From Pseudomonadota bacterium (GTDB lineage: Bacteria; Desulfobacterota; Binatia; Binatales; Binataceae), in assembly GCA_021324885.1 (NCBI GenBank), contig JAJPIF010000007.1, positions 54,307-118,306 of the forward strand: a DNA stretch of 64,000 nucleotides, given 5' to 3'. Both the position numbers and the translations under genes were made by a program. Numbering within the stretch: position 1 is the first letter of the stretch; each line of letters opens with the position of its first letter. Under the pieces are notes generated by a model that did not search any database, was not told the origin of the DNA, and worked only from the letters and a program-made list of their open reading frames with translations. This document shows, one piece after another, positions 38,851-47,530 of this stretch.

Positions 38851-39814
38851 CCTGTTTGGGCGCGCGCGGATAATAAGAAGAAGGTAATGTGACGGCACTG
38901 GCGCCGAGTTCTGCCTTGAACCGCATCAAGCCCTGGTTGCGGATGTCCGCGCGGCCCAGATCCAGGATGCGCGCGCGCCCGGCGAATTCCTCGATCGCCC
39001 TCCAGAACAGCAAATGATTGGCCAGGGACCGGTAATTGGCCCGCCGGGCACCCCACTTATAATAGACAACGTCGCGGTCGGTTAAGAACACCGCGCTGGC
39101 GACATCCTCGCCGTTTTCCCGGGCTATCCACACCTCGAAACCGCCGCATTCGCCAAAAATCTCGCGAGCCAACTCGAAAAATCGCCAGGGTTGCGGCGGC
39201 AATCCCATCCGGCGCCGGCTCTGCAACTGCATCGCGTAAAAGCGCCGGACCAGCTCGATACTGCTGCCGCGCTCGATTGTGATGGCCTGGCGCGAAGCGC
39301 GCCGCAAATTGCGCCGGAAGTTCAGTGCCAGACCCGATTCAATCCGTGTCAGCGACCGATCCAAATCCAGCTGCCAGTTGGCAAAACATTCCACTGTTTG
39401 CCAACCAGCAACGCCTCCAATACCGCGAACTTCGTAGCTGGCATGCGAATCTGCTCGCGCGGCCAACCGCTCTAGCAATTGGCGGTCCCCGTCCGCACGC
39501 CTGGTCAATGGTGGACATTGATCGGAAAACGAAAGCGATGTGAAACGCCTGGAAATCGGCGATCGCGCGAACAGGCAACCCGCGATCACCTCAGTGCCCT
39601 CTTCGAGCAGCGCCAGCCACAACGACAACCCGTAGGCGCGGGTCAAAAGCCTGGCCCAGGACTCTCGATGATAAAGCGTAACGCCGGGGGCGCTCGCGAG
39701 TAATGCTCGCCATGACGCGGCGCCCTCGCTGAAACGCTGTAGCTTCAATTGCGGATGAGCGGTTGCGCTGTCACCTGGTGTTCGGGAATTCGCGCCCGCC
39801 ACAATCGCTGCCAT
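38738..39814 (-). CDS. FemAB-like GNAT-fold aminoacyl/acyl transferase
   Basis: 358 residues with a tandem GNAT fold of the FemAB/peptidoglycan-bridge type. Landmarks: Y-H-R-E-S-W-A-R-L-L near the start, N-F-R-R-N-L-R-R-A at about 185, and the C-terminal F-K-A-E-L-G-A with DLGR. Such proteins attach amino acids to cell-wall or lipid substrates, or act in exopolysaccharide synthesis. ATG 39814 follows GGAGGA at ideal spacing; the frame stays open to a TTG/ATG further upstream. Its 3' end is antisense to the methyltransferase tail. Confidence 0.8.
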   Translation of the reverse strand: MAAIVAGANSRTPGDSATAHPQLKLQRFSEGAASWRALLASAPGVTLYHRESWARLLTRAYGLSLWLALLEEGTEVIAGCLFARSPISRRFTSLSFSDQCPPLTRRADGDRQLLERLAARADSHASYEVRGIGGVAGWQTVECFANWQLDLDRSLTRIESGLALNFRRNLRRASRQAITIERGSSIELVRRFYAMQLQSRRRMGLPPQPWRFFELAREIFGECGGFEVWIARENGEDVASAVFLTDRDVVYYKWGARRANYRSLANHLLFWRAIEEFAGRARILDLGRADIRNQGLMRFKAELGASAVTLPSSYYPRAPKQVSSEVLTGGRAFLAGIWSRMPMVATRLAGRFLYRYLG

Positions 39815-40724
39815 CCTTGTTCCTCCGGCGACCAGAGCCGCCGCTCCATTGAGTCGCCTGCGTACGCAAACCAGATGCCACATGCGTGCGAATTATTGCC
39901 CTCGTAATATCTGAAAAGTCGCGGAATACGAAGCAAAAACGTAATGCAAAATTTGCAGGCCGGCTTCGTATGTTTTGAACAATTTACCGGAACCACCATC
40001 GTTCGCCGCCCTCTTTCTTTAACGAAATTCGCTCGAATTGCTTCAAATTTATCATCACTGCCCATGGCATAACCGTTGCACCGGCCCGATAAACGGCTGC
40101 AAAGAGCAACTTATGCTCGAACTTGATGGTGACCGGCAGATGTTGTGTAACATAACCCAGGTGCACTGTGGTACGCTTGAGATATCTAACATAGATCGCT
40201 CGATTGAACTGGCTATCAGCTCCAGACCGCATTTCCCATCCTGCTGCGTCGTGTTGTCGGATCATTCCCGCAGCCGTGTTCGTGCCGAGGCCGTATTGTC
40301 AGCGCCAAATATCAGATCGAATTATCATGCTGCGATTTGCCTAAAACTGAGTAATGACGCAGGCAATTCCAGCAGATATCGACGTTGGTGGCGCGAATCC
40401 GGCCCGCCATCCCAGGACCTGATTTTCAGCTATTTCGAGTTTCAATCCAAGCGAATGCAATTCGTAAAAGAGCATTAGACCGGTGAGGAAAATTGCGACC
40501 GGTTCGAAACCGGAAACTCAGATGCTCGCTGAAGTGAGCACCCATCACCCCCTCGCCCGATTCTCGCCATCGCCGGCGAAATATCACTGTTGGGGTCGAT
40601 CTGAGGGTTTATGCAATTCTGCGTGCGCGATCCGCGCAACGTTCGATCATTGTCATTTCATTCACCCTTACTCGGGGTGGTTTGCCGGCCGTAGTGGCAT
40701 TGCGCATGGGCCAAGGAGTTGAGC
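39815..40724. other. Gene-poor, A+T-richer region upstream of the ComA operon
   Basis: About 900 bases with no convincing gene, between the FemAB-like gene and the comA-like operon. A hand count of 39961-40080 gives about 45% G+C, clearly lower than the flanking genes. It holds a hairpin CCGGTT-CGA-AACCGG (about 40498-40512) and presumably the promoter of the operon. Open frames of 93 and 146 codons occur in it on opposite strands but neither resembles a protein family, so they are not called. Confidence 0.5.
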
Positions 40725-41540
40725 ATGCATTTGACAGGGAAGCATCATACGCGCGACTTTCTCGAGCGGATCGGAGTTTACAGGATCCCGCCGTCCACCA
40801 GCCCTTTCGATCCCGGTTATGACCCGATCACGCTGGAAGGTCATCTTCAACAGAGCAGCCACCTCATGTCGATCCTGAAAATATCGATGGCCTGCTGGAT
40901 GATCGCTGACGAAACTGTCATCCGGCGCAAGGTCGCTTCCGCCAGGGCCCATCACGTGCCCACCGTGACCGGCGGCGGTCCCTTCGAAATTGCCGTCGCT
41001 CAGGGACAATTGCCGGCTTACCTCGATCTTTGCGCGGATTTCGGAATTACGCGCATCGAGTGCGGCCAGGGCTTCACGGATATGCCTTTGCCCCCTTTGG
41101 AAGTCGTGGCGATGGCACGTCAGAGAGGACTGGAGGTGCAATTTGAACTGGGCAAAAAGCACGGCGGAGCTTTTGAGGGTAAAATCGTCGAGGAATTGAT
41201 CGATCAGGGGCGTCGATGGCTGGATGCGGGCGCTGTGGAATTGATCGTGGAAGCGCGCGAGTCCGCCAAAGGTGTCGGGCTGTTCGACGGTGAGGGCAGT
41301 CTCAACGCCGCCTTCGCCGATCGCTTCGCGCAGGCCTTCGGACTGGGCGTGCTTACTTTCGAGGCCCCGAATAAGTCCAGTCAGTTCGCTTTGCTGGACC
41401 ATTTCGGCAGAGATGTCCGTCTTTCCAATGTCAGGCTGGAGGAGTTGCTGAGAGTCGAAATTTATCGGCGAGGGCTTCACTCCGACGCCTTCTCCAGGAG
41501 CAATCTCAAACCGCGCACCGATGCCCAAAAGGCGGCCTGA
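40725..41540 (+). CDS. Phosphosulfolactate synthase-like protein (ComA family)
   Basis: 271 residues with a TIM-barrel ComA fold. Family members add sulfite to phosphoenolpyruvate to give (2R)-phospho-3-sulfolactate, the first step to sulfolactate/coenzyme M. Retained: Lys52 after strand 1, the GGG-PFE block (83-88), E-L-G-K-K (141-145), E-A-R-E-S (176-180), and E-A-P-N-K-S-S-Q (213-220) and R-G-L-H-S-D-A. Altered against the K-x-G-W-G-T-S and I-E-I-S-D-G motifs as I recall them: here L-K-I-S-M-A-C-W and I-E-C-G-Q-G. Start ATG 40725 has a perfect AAGGAG at 40713-40718. First gene of a five-gene operon; the next ATG abuts its TGA. Substrate may differ from sulfite plus PEP. Confidence 0.78.
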   Translation: MHLTGKHHTRDFLERIGVYRIPPSTSPFDPGYDPITLEGHLQQSSHLMSILKISMACWMIADETVIRRKVASARAHHVPTVTGGGPFEIAVAQGQLPAYLDLCADFGITRIECGQGFTDMPLPPLEVVAMARQRGLEVQFELGKKHGGAFEGKIVEELIDQGRRWLDAGAVELIVEARESAKGVGLFDGEGSLNAAFADRFAQAFGLGVLTFEAPNKSSQFALLDHFGRDVRLSNVRLEELLRVEIYRRGLHSDAFSRSNLKPRTDAQKAA

Positions 41541-42290
41541 ATGCAGAACCGAGTTGTGATCGACTGTTTTCCCGACAGCGTTAGACATTACCGGCGCGGT
41601 TATGCGGTGGTGGCCGTTGATGTGGTGCGGGCGACAACCACCGCGATTACCGCGGCCGCTTCCGGACGCCGTTGTTTTCCAGTGCCGACGCCGGAGGCGG
41701 CGATGCAGCTTGCACGCCGGCTTCACGATCCATTACTGGCAGGTGAACAGAGCGGGATTATGCCGCACGGGTTCGAAATCAACAACAGTCCTGCGCGGCT
41801 GGCGGCACGCCACGACATCGAGCGCCCGCTTGTTCTGCTTTCCTCCTCGGGCACCCGTCTATGCTGTCGAGCGGCGCGGTGCGACGCGTCATTTATCGCG
41901 TGCCTGCGCAACTATATTTCCACGGCACGCCATCTGGCCCGGCATTTCCCGGCAATCGCTTTGATCGGCGCGGGGAGCAAAAATGAGTTTCGCGAGGAGG
42001 ATCAAATGTGCTGCGCATGGATAGCGCAGTATCTGCTGGATTACGGCTACTGCGCGGATCCCGACACATTGCAGATCGTGCGGCGCTGGTCTGACAAGCC
42101 GGTTGACTCCTGGATTACGAATAAAAGCGCGACCTACCTCAAAAACAGCGGTCAGATCGACGATTTGGAATTCATCCTGGCACACGTCGCGGATTTGGAT
42201 GCGGTCTTTCCGTTGATAAACGGAGAGGTGATGATGCATTCGCCGCTCCCACGCAGCGCCGCGGGCGATGGTGCCGGAAAGGAAATATAA
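41541..42290 (+). CDS. comB: 2-phosphosulfolactate phosphatase-like protein (ComB family)
   Basis: 249 residues. ComB-family landmarks: D-V-V-R-A-T-T-T (27-34), G-E-Q-S-G (68-72), G-F-E-I-N-N-S-P (77-84), S-S-S-G-T-R (101-106, where T-T-N-G-T is usual) and G-A-G-S-K-N-E-F-R-E-E-D (143-154) with the acidic metal ligands. ComB removes phosphate from phosphosulfolactate with Mg2+, yielding sulfolactate. Its ATG directly follows the comA-like stop, and its TAA overlaps the ATG of the next gene by one base, so the two flanking genes are translationally linked. It makes a phosphosulfolactate-like intermediate the most likely product of the first enzyme. Confidence 0.82.
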   Translation: MQNRVVIDCFPDSVRHYRRGYAVVAVDVVRATTTAITAAASGRRCFPVPTPEAAMQLARRLHDPLLAGEQSGIMPHGFEINNSPARLAARHDIERPLVLLSSSGTRLCCRAARCDASFIACLRNYISTARHLARHFPAIALIGAGSKNEFREEDQMCCAWIAQYLLDYGYCADPDTLQIVRRWSDKPVDSWITNKSATYLKNSGQIDDLEFILAHVADLDAVFPLINGEVMMHSPLPRSAAGDGAGKEI

Positions 42291-43555
42291 TGATCGCGGA
42301 CTCGTCGACACCGGCGGTGGTGCTGGTTTCGCACCATCATGTCGGCATCGGAATTGCTCGGAGTCTGGGCCGGCTGGGTGTGGAGGTTTACGGCATCGAC
42401 GGCGACCGTTTCTCTCCGATCTTCTATTCCAAATACTGCCGGGGCAGGTTCATCTGGGATGTCAACCGTGCTCCGGAAAACGAATCGCTCGAATTTCTTC
42501 GTGATGTCAGCCGCAGGATAGGGCGTCGCGCCCTGCTGATTCCCACCAGCGACGTCGGCGCGATGTTCGTCGACGAACATGCCGATCAACTCGCCGATGC
42601 TTATATTTTTCCTATCCGCGACCCTGCCCTGTGCCGCTCTCTATGCAACAAGAAGGAGATGTATTACCTCGCCCGTAAATGGAACGTGGATACGCCGGAA
42701 ACCGCGTTTCCACAGTCACGGGAGGACGTGGTTCGCTATCTTGAGAGCGCGAGGTTCCCGATCCTCTTAAAGCCGATCTACAATCTGGTCCGCGGTGTAA
42801 AACCGTGGCGCATGAAGATTGTCAACAGCAAGCGCGAACTGCTCGAGGGTTATGCGGCGGTGGAGGATCCTCTCAATCCGAATGTCATGCTTCAGGAGTA
42901 TATCCCCGGCGGGGATGAAATGACGTGGACATTCAATGGCTATTTCGATCGGCGAGGAGATTGCCCGGTGGTATTTACAGGCCGGAAATTGCGTAATTTT
43001 CCCGCCTACTTCGGGCAGGCATCGCTGGCCGTGTGTCAGCAAAATGATCATGTGGAGCAGACCACGCTGGCTTTCATGAGAAATATAGGCTATCGCGGGC
43101 CGCTGGATCTCGGCTATCGGTACGACGCGCGCGATGGCAGGTATAAAATCAATGATATCAATCCGCGGATTGGCGCTATGTTCAGGCTTTTTGTCGGCGA
43201 CAACGGAATGGACGTCGTACGCGCCCTCTACCAGGACATGACCGGGCAGCCGGTCCTTCGGGCGCGTGCACCTCAAGGGCGGAAGTGGATTGTCGAAGAC
43301 GTCGACTTCATCTCCTCGGTGCGCTACTGGCGCGACGGCAAGCTTGGCATCAGGGAATGGCTGCGATCATTTCGCGGCGTCAAGGAATTGACATTTCTGG
43401 CCGCCGACGACCCGCTGCCATTTGCCGGCGCCTGCATAATGGATGTCCGGCGGGCGCTGATGGAGGCGAAGGCACGCAGAGAAAAGCCTGACCCGGTGTC
43501 GAATACCAAGGACTCGGCGTTATTGAGCAGCGCCGCCGCGGGAGCGGATCGATGA
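42290..43555 (+). CDS. ATP-grasp ligase (carboxylate-amine type)
   Basis: 421 residues with an ATP-grasp fold. N-terminal pre-ATP-grasp domain has VVLVSHHHVGIGIARSLGRLG; ATP-binding Lys161 (PILLKP), Q-E-Y-I-P-G-G at 202-208, F-T-G-R-K-L-R at 229-235, and the Mg/ATP acidic strand I-N-D-I-N-P-R at 287-293 (Asp289, Asn291). The family activates a carboxylate as acyl phosphate and joins it to an amine (or thiol). Its position directly after ComA/ComB suggests it ligates sulfolactate, or a derivative, to an amino acid or amine. Start overlaps the comB stop by one base. The C-terminal 60 residues are Ala/Arg/Asp-rich and probably disordered. Confidence 0.82.
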   Translation: MIADSSTPAVVLVSHHHVGIGIARSLGRLGVEVYGIDGDRFSPIFYSKYCRGRFIWDVNRAPENESLEFLRDVSRRIGRRALLIPTSDVGAMFVDEHADQLADAYIFPIRDPALCRSLCNKKEMYYLARKWNVDTPETAFPQSREDVVRYLESARFPILLKPIYNLVRGVKPWRMKIVNSKRELLEGYAAVEDPLNPNVMLQEYIPGGDEMTWTFNGYFDRRGDCPVVFTGRKLRNFPAYFGQASLAVCQQNDHVEQTTLAFMRNIGYRGPLDLGYRYDARDGRYKINDINPRIGAMFRLFVGDNGMDVVRALYQDMTGQPVLRARAPQGRKWIVEDVDFISSVRYWRDGKLGIREWLRSFRGVKELTFLAADDPLPFAGACIMDVRRALMEAKARREKPDPVSNTKDSALLSSAAAGADR

Positions 43556-43601
43556 CTCCTGGCACCATTTGCAGCACCACCTGGGATGCGAGGTGGGTCG
43601 G

Positions 43602-44756
43602 ATGAGGATGACGGGAGCCAAAATCTACCTGGTCAAAATCGGCAGTCTCCATCCCGTACTGCTCGAACTCCTTACCGATGAGGGAATCGTGGGCGTTGGA
43701 GAGGCGGCCGTGGCATACGGTATCGGGGCGACCAGCGCGGCGGGGATGGTCAAGGACCTGATCGACGCGATGGTGCTGGGACGCGATCCGTTCCGGATCG
43801 AGGAACTGTGGACCGAAATGTATGACCATTCCTTCTGGGCGAAAGGCGGGGGCAGCATCGTATTCGCCGGCATCAGCGCAATCGAACAGGCCTTGTGGGA
43901 TATCAAGGGCAAGGCGCTAGGGGTCCCGGTGTACGAACTGCTCGGAGGCCGGATGCGCGACGATATCCGCGTCTACGCCAATGGATGGTCGTATCAATGC
44001 GTGAGCGCCGACGACTATGCACGCGCGGTGGAAAGGCCGATTCGCGACGGCTATACCGCGGTCAAATGCTATCCGCTGGCGGTGCCGAATGAAAATGGGG
44101 GTATCAGGCACGTGTCGCGCCGCGCGGTTGATCGCGAGTTTGCGAACCTTGCCTTTGAAAAGGTTAGAGCCGTGCGGCGCGTTGTCGGCACCAAGGTCGA
44201 CATTATGATCGACCTGAGCGGGGGGCTTACCACGGAGGAAAGCATACGATTATGCAGGCGTTTCGAGGAGTTGGAGCCGCTTTTCATCGAGGAGCCGGTT
44301 GACCCGTCGGATCTCGGCGCTTTGAAGAAGGTGGCTGAAGAAATCAGCGTTCCAATCGCTCTGGGCGAGAGAGTTTATACCCGCTACGGATTTCGGCCGA
44401 TTCTCGAATCGCGCGCAGCGGACATTCTTCAACCTGACATCGGCAATACCGGCGGCATCATGGAAACCAGAAAGATCGCCGCAATGGCGGAAACCTGCAA
44501 CATGCGGATTCAACCGCATATCTGCGCGAGTCCGGTTTCGACCGCTGCCGCTCTGCAACTCGACGCCTGCACGCCGAATGTCATGATTCAGGAATTATAT
44601 CCGTACCGATCGAGCGAGCATTTCCGGATCGTTGATCATGCTCCGGAATATGAAGTTAACGCCAGCAGCATTCCCATCGGATCCAGACCGGGTTTGGGAA
44701 TAAACCTGGTGCGGGAGCGTGTCCAGCCCTTTCTATGGGCCGAATGCAGGCTCTAA
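43602..44756 (+). CDS. Enolase-superfamily MR/MLE enzyme (mandelate racemase/sugar-acid dehydratase subgroup)
   Basis: 384 residues. Capping domain (1-125) then the (beta/alpha) barrel. Metal ligands are Asp204 (IMIDLSGG), Glu230 (FIEEPV) and Glu256 (LGERVYT). A catalytic His306 (QPHICAS) with Asp279 (QPDIGN) and Lys155 in AVKCY mark the mandelate racemase subgroup (racemases and acid-sugar dehydratases acting on alpha-hydroxy acids) rather than dipeptide epimerases. Sulfolactate is itself an alpha-hydroxy acid, so epimerisation or dehydration of the product of the previous genes is a reasonable guess. GAGG lies about nine bases before ATG 43602; an ATG at 43569 is possible. Gaps to neighbours are 46 and 49 bases. 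Confidence 0.85.
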   Translation: MRMTGAKIYLVKIGSLHPVLLELLTDEGIVGVGEAAVAYGIGATSAAGMVKDLIDAMVLGRDPFRIEELWTEMYDHSFWAKGGGSIVFAGISAIEQALWDIKGKALGVPVYELLGGRMRDDIRVYANGWSYQCVSADDYARAVERPIRDGYTAVKCYPLAVPNENGGIRHVSRRAVDREFANLAFEKVRAVRRVVGTKVDIMIDLSGGLTTEESIRLCRRFEELEPLFIEEPVDPSDLGALKKVAEEISVPIALGERVYTRYGFRPILESRAADILQPDIGNTGGIMETRKIAAMAETCNMRIQPHICASPVSTAAALQLDACTPNVMIQELYPYRSSEHFRIVDHAPEYEVNASSIPIGSRPGLGINLVRERVQPFLWAECRL

Positions 44757-44805
44757 AAGCGCAGAACCGGCGACAAAAGATGGGTGAGTGTTGACGGAGT
44801 ATCAA

Positions 44806-45690
44806 ATGAGATTGCCGATCAAGTTTAATAAGGCTGGATGGCCTAATATATTCGGGCGCCTGTCGTTCGCATTTGATGACCCGCGGCCGCTTGCCGGCGC
44901 TGATCGCTCGAAGCTGTCCGCGGCGCAATTTTCAAAGGCGATCTCGACCCTGCAATTCGGCGTCACCTTCAAAACCACCCGCCCGGGCCGCCAGGAACAT
45001 TCCAACCGCTACATATCCGATCTGTACCGGGGCTCGCGACCCGTGGTGCTGGATGTGGGCGCTTCGGACGGCAGCACGTCGCTGGACCTTATCAAATCAC
45101 TCGATGGCTTCGAGCGCTACTATGTCACTGATCTGAATCTTTCGAGCCGCTGTGGGCACGACAGGCAGGGCGTATTGTACTTCATGGACCGGGAAGGGAA
45201 ATGCGCGCTGAGGGCGTCGAGGCGCTTGCTTGTATATTCGGAGGTCGAAGGGGCATGGCTTCCGCTGCGGCTAGCCGCGAAACTTCTGATCTCCGGGGTG
45301 CGCGCTGTGGATGAATGGGATGAACTGCTGCTCATACAGCCGGAATTGGCCAGTATGGCAGAGCGTGATCCGCGCATATCGATAATGCGATACGATATCT
45401 TCACCCGATGGAACGGCCAGCCGCCTGACCTGATTAAAGTCGCCAATCTCTTGAATCCAAAGTACTTCAGCGACGCACAAATGAAGGAGGCGGTCAGGAT
45501 TCAATGCGAAAACCTTGCTCCCAATGGACGTCTGCTGCTGGTGTCGGAGGATGACGACACAATCGAGCGGTTTTCGGTTTTCCGCAAAACTTCGGACGGC
45601 ATGGTTCTCGAATATACCCATCATGAGGGCGCGAAGGCCGCGCCGCACGTTCCGCAGGTAGTGGAACTGGCGCCGGCCCTGGCCTCCTGA
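44806..45690 (+). CDS. Methyltransferase-fold protein, last gene of the ComA operon
   Basis: 294 residues. Rossmann methyltransferase signature V-V-L-D-V-G-A-S-D-G-S at 80-90, then a loose order; D-L-I-K-V-A-N-L-L near residue 210 and N-G-R-L-L-L-V-S-E-D-D after it follow the CheR/O-methyltransferase layout. The region from 90 to 190 (T-D-L-N and many basic residues) is not typical. ATG 44806 is chosen for GGAG six bases upstream; the frame is open to GTG 44788. As the final enzyme it could methylate the ligated product. Function otherwise unknown. Confidence 0.72.
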   Translation: MRLPIKFNKAGWPNIFGRLSFAFDDPRPLAGADRSKLSAAQFSKAISTLQFGVTFKTTRPGRQEHSNRYISDLYRGSRPVVLDVGASDGSTSLDLIKSLDGFERYYVTDLNLSSRCGHDRQGVLYFMDREGKCALRASRRLLVYSEVEGAWLPLRLAAKLLISGVRAVDEWDELLLIQPELASMAERDPRISIMRYDIFTRWNGQPPDLIKVANLLNPKYFSDAQMKEAVRIQCENLAPNGRLLLVSEDDDTIERFSVFRKTSDGMVLEYTHHEGAKAAPHVPQVVELAPALAS

Positions 45691-45714
45691 ACGTGCTAAG
45701 GCGCGCAATGACGT

Positions 45715-45732
45715 AACGATCAATTAATCGTT
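45715..45732. terminator. Hairpin at the end of the ComA operon
   Basis: AACGAT (45715-45720), loop CAATTA and ATCGTT (45727-45732) form a perfect six-base stem between two convergent genes (stop at 45690, opposing stop from 45732). There is no real T tract on either side, so it is a weak bidirectional terminator candidate. Confidence 0.35.
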
Positions 45733-47375
45733 TACGGCTGGCTGGGTGATAGGGAGCTTTGCTGATTTAGCGTATCCCAGAAAGCGCAATGATGATATTT
45801 CGCGAAGTCCCATTCGTAGCCGGTAGCGCCCGGCGCGAATGATAGCGTTCGATCCTGCGTATCCTGGTATTGGAACCACTTGGGCCCGCGGCCGTCGGGA
45901 TGGCCGCTTGCGGCCATTGCGGTCCAGTAGCTCATCATCTGGTTGGACAGCTTCAGTTGCTGGGGCGAGAGCGGCGCCGGCGCTCCTTTCGGCCGGTTCG
46001 GAAACCTGGTTTGGAAAATGTATTGAATTTCGGCGCTGTGGTAGGCGCGCAGGTCAAGATGTGGATCTGGCACCATCGTGTTGGGTGCTTTGGGATCGTT
46101 GAATTCATAGGCATAGACCGCAGTACGCGGCGCCAGCATTCGCGTGGTGCGGCGGATTGGACAGGAGAAGAATGAATCGGTGAAAACCGCGGCCCAGGCC
46201 TGGTCCGGATTGGGATACGAGGCGAGCGGATATTCCTCCATCACGCGCGCGGCATTTTTGCCGAAATGCTTCTGAGCCAGCGCCGTGTACTGCTGGCGTG
46301 TGACCGGTTTTCCGAATGCGACGAACAGCGTTCCCTCGTTGCGGTTGGAGCCGTTGATGACCGGAACTTTGCTGAATTGGCCGGACTGGAAAGCCTGATC
46401 GGCGGTGTGCGGCAGCACATAGCCGTCAACCACCGGAAACCATAACACGTCGTCGCCACCAACCGGGCTGGCCGGCAAGGCATCGAGCACTTGCCGCGTC
46501 GGCCGGGATCTCATGCATGCGATCAGATCGGAGGCATGATCGCATCCCAGCAACCGCGCGAGCCGGGCGCCCTGCGCCTGCGCGCGATCCATCGACAGCG
46601 TCATCTGGCACGGACCGCTTTCGTTGATCGCGCGCTGATAAAGCCCGTCGGCGGAGGGCGATTCCAGTTGCAGGCATACGCTGATTCCTCCGGCGGACTC
46701 GCCGAAAATCGTGACGCGCGATGGATCGCCGCCGAACGCTCCAATATTTCGATGCACCCATCTGAGCGCTGCCTGCTGATCGAGCAATCCGTAGTTGCCC
46801 GAAACATGATGGGGGTTTTCCGCGTTCAATTCCTTGAGGGCCAGAAACCCGAACGGTCCCAGCCGATAATTCATCGTAACAACCACAACTTTGCCCTTGG
46901 CCGCGAGTACGCTGCCGTCGGCATCCTCGCCCGATCCCAGGATGAACGCACCGCCATGGATCCAGAACATCACCGGCAGATGACGTTGCGGGGGATTGGG
47001 GGTGTAGATGTTGAGATAGAGGCAGTCTTCCGAACTATGCTGCGCCAGTCCGGGGACGAAACTGCCTTGGGGGCAGATATCGCGGAACCGGGTTGCATCA
47101 AGGGGCGAGCGCCACGATTGATGCGGGACCGGCGGCTTCCATCGCAGCGGCCCGATTGGAGGCGCGGCGTAGGGCACGCCCAAAAATTCACGGTGATTTC
47201 CCGCGGCGTTACCCCGCACCGGTCCCTCCTCGGTCATCACGACCGGCGAATGCTGCGATTGCTGCGCCGCGGCCCTTGTTTGCGCCAGGTCGTGTGCGAA
47301 ACCCGGTACCCTTGAAATAGCGCCGCAGACCAGGACTATTGCGAAAAGAGCATAAATCTTTCTGCCGGCCATCAT
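45732..47375 (-). CDS. Secreted carboxylesterase type B (para-nitrobenzyl esterase-like)
   Basis: About 547 residues with an N-terminal signal-like hydrophobic segment. The catalytic serine sits in FGESAGGIS; H-G-G-A-F-I-L-G-S-G gives the oxyanion hole, D-C-L-Y-L-N-I-Y is the family signature, and a second signature Trp/Gly-rich C-terminus is present. It hydrolyses carboxylic esters in the periplasm or outside. ATG 47375 has GGGAAGA upstream; the extra 11 codons before it are not needed. It is antisense-neighbour to the SnoaL-like gene. Confidence 0.88.
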   Translation of the reverse strand: MMAGRKIYALFAIVLVCGAISRVPGFAHDLAQTRAAAQQSQHSPVVMTEEGPVRGNAAGNHREFLGVPYAAPPIGPLRWKPPVPHQSWRSPLDATRFRDICPQGSFVPGLAQHSSEDCLYLNIYTPNPPQRHLPVMFWIHGGAFILGSGEDADGSVLAAKGKVVVVTMNYRLGPFGFLALKELNAENPHHVSGNYGLLDQQAALRWVHRNIGAFGGDPSRVTIFGESAGGISVCLQLESPSADGLYQRAINESGPCQMTLSMDRAQAQGARLARLLGCDHASDLIACMRSRPTRQVLDALPASPVGGDDVLWFPVVDGYVLPHTADQAFQSGQFSKVPVINGSNRNEGTLFVAFGKPVTRQQYTALAQKHFGKNAARVMEEYPLASYPNPDQAWAAVFTDSFFSCPIRRTTRMLAPRTAVYAYEFNDPKAPNTMVPDPHLDLRAYHSAEIQYIFQTRFPNRPKGAPAPLSPQQLKLSNQMMSYWTAMAASGHPDGRGPKWFQYQDTQDRTLSFAPGATGYEWDFAKYHHCAFWDTLNQQSSLSPSQP

Positions 47376-47530
47376 TCGTCTTCCCAGAGTTGACGCGCCA
47401 AATGGCAAATGCTGATGAAATGGTATAAACCACCCTACAGCGGACCGGCAACCGCGAATTACTCAGAGTGGGATGTGCTCGTCGTGGGCTGCTGTTTGGT
47501 ACAAGCCGTCAAAGTGCGGGAGGATTGAGC

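Noticed and set aside
40038..40478. 146-codon plus-strand frame in the gap before the ComA operon
   Set aside because: No similarity to a family, no ribosome site, and unusual Cys/Trp/His content; an opposite-strand frame overlaps it. Treated as non-coding.
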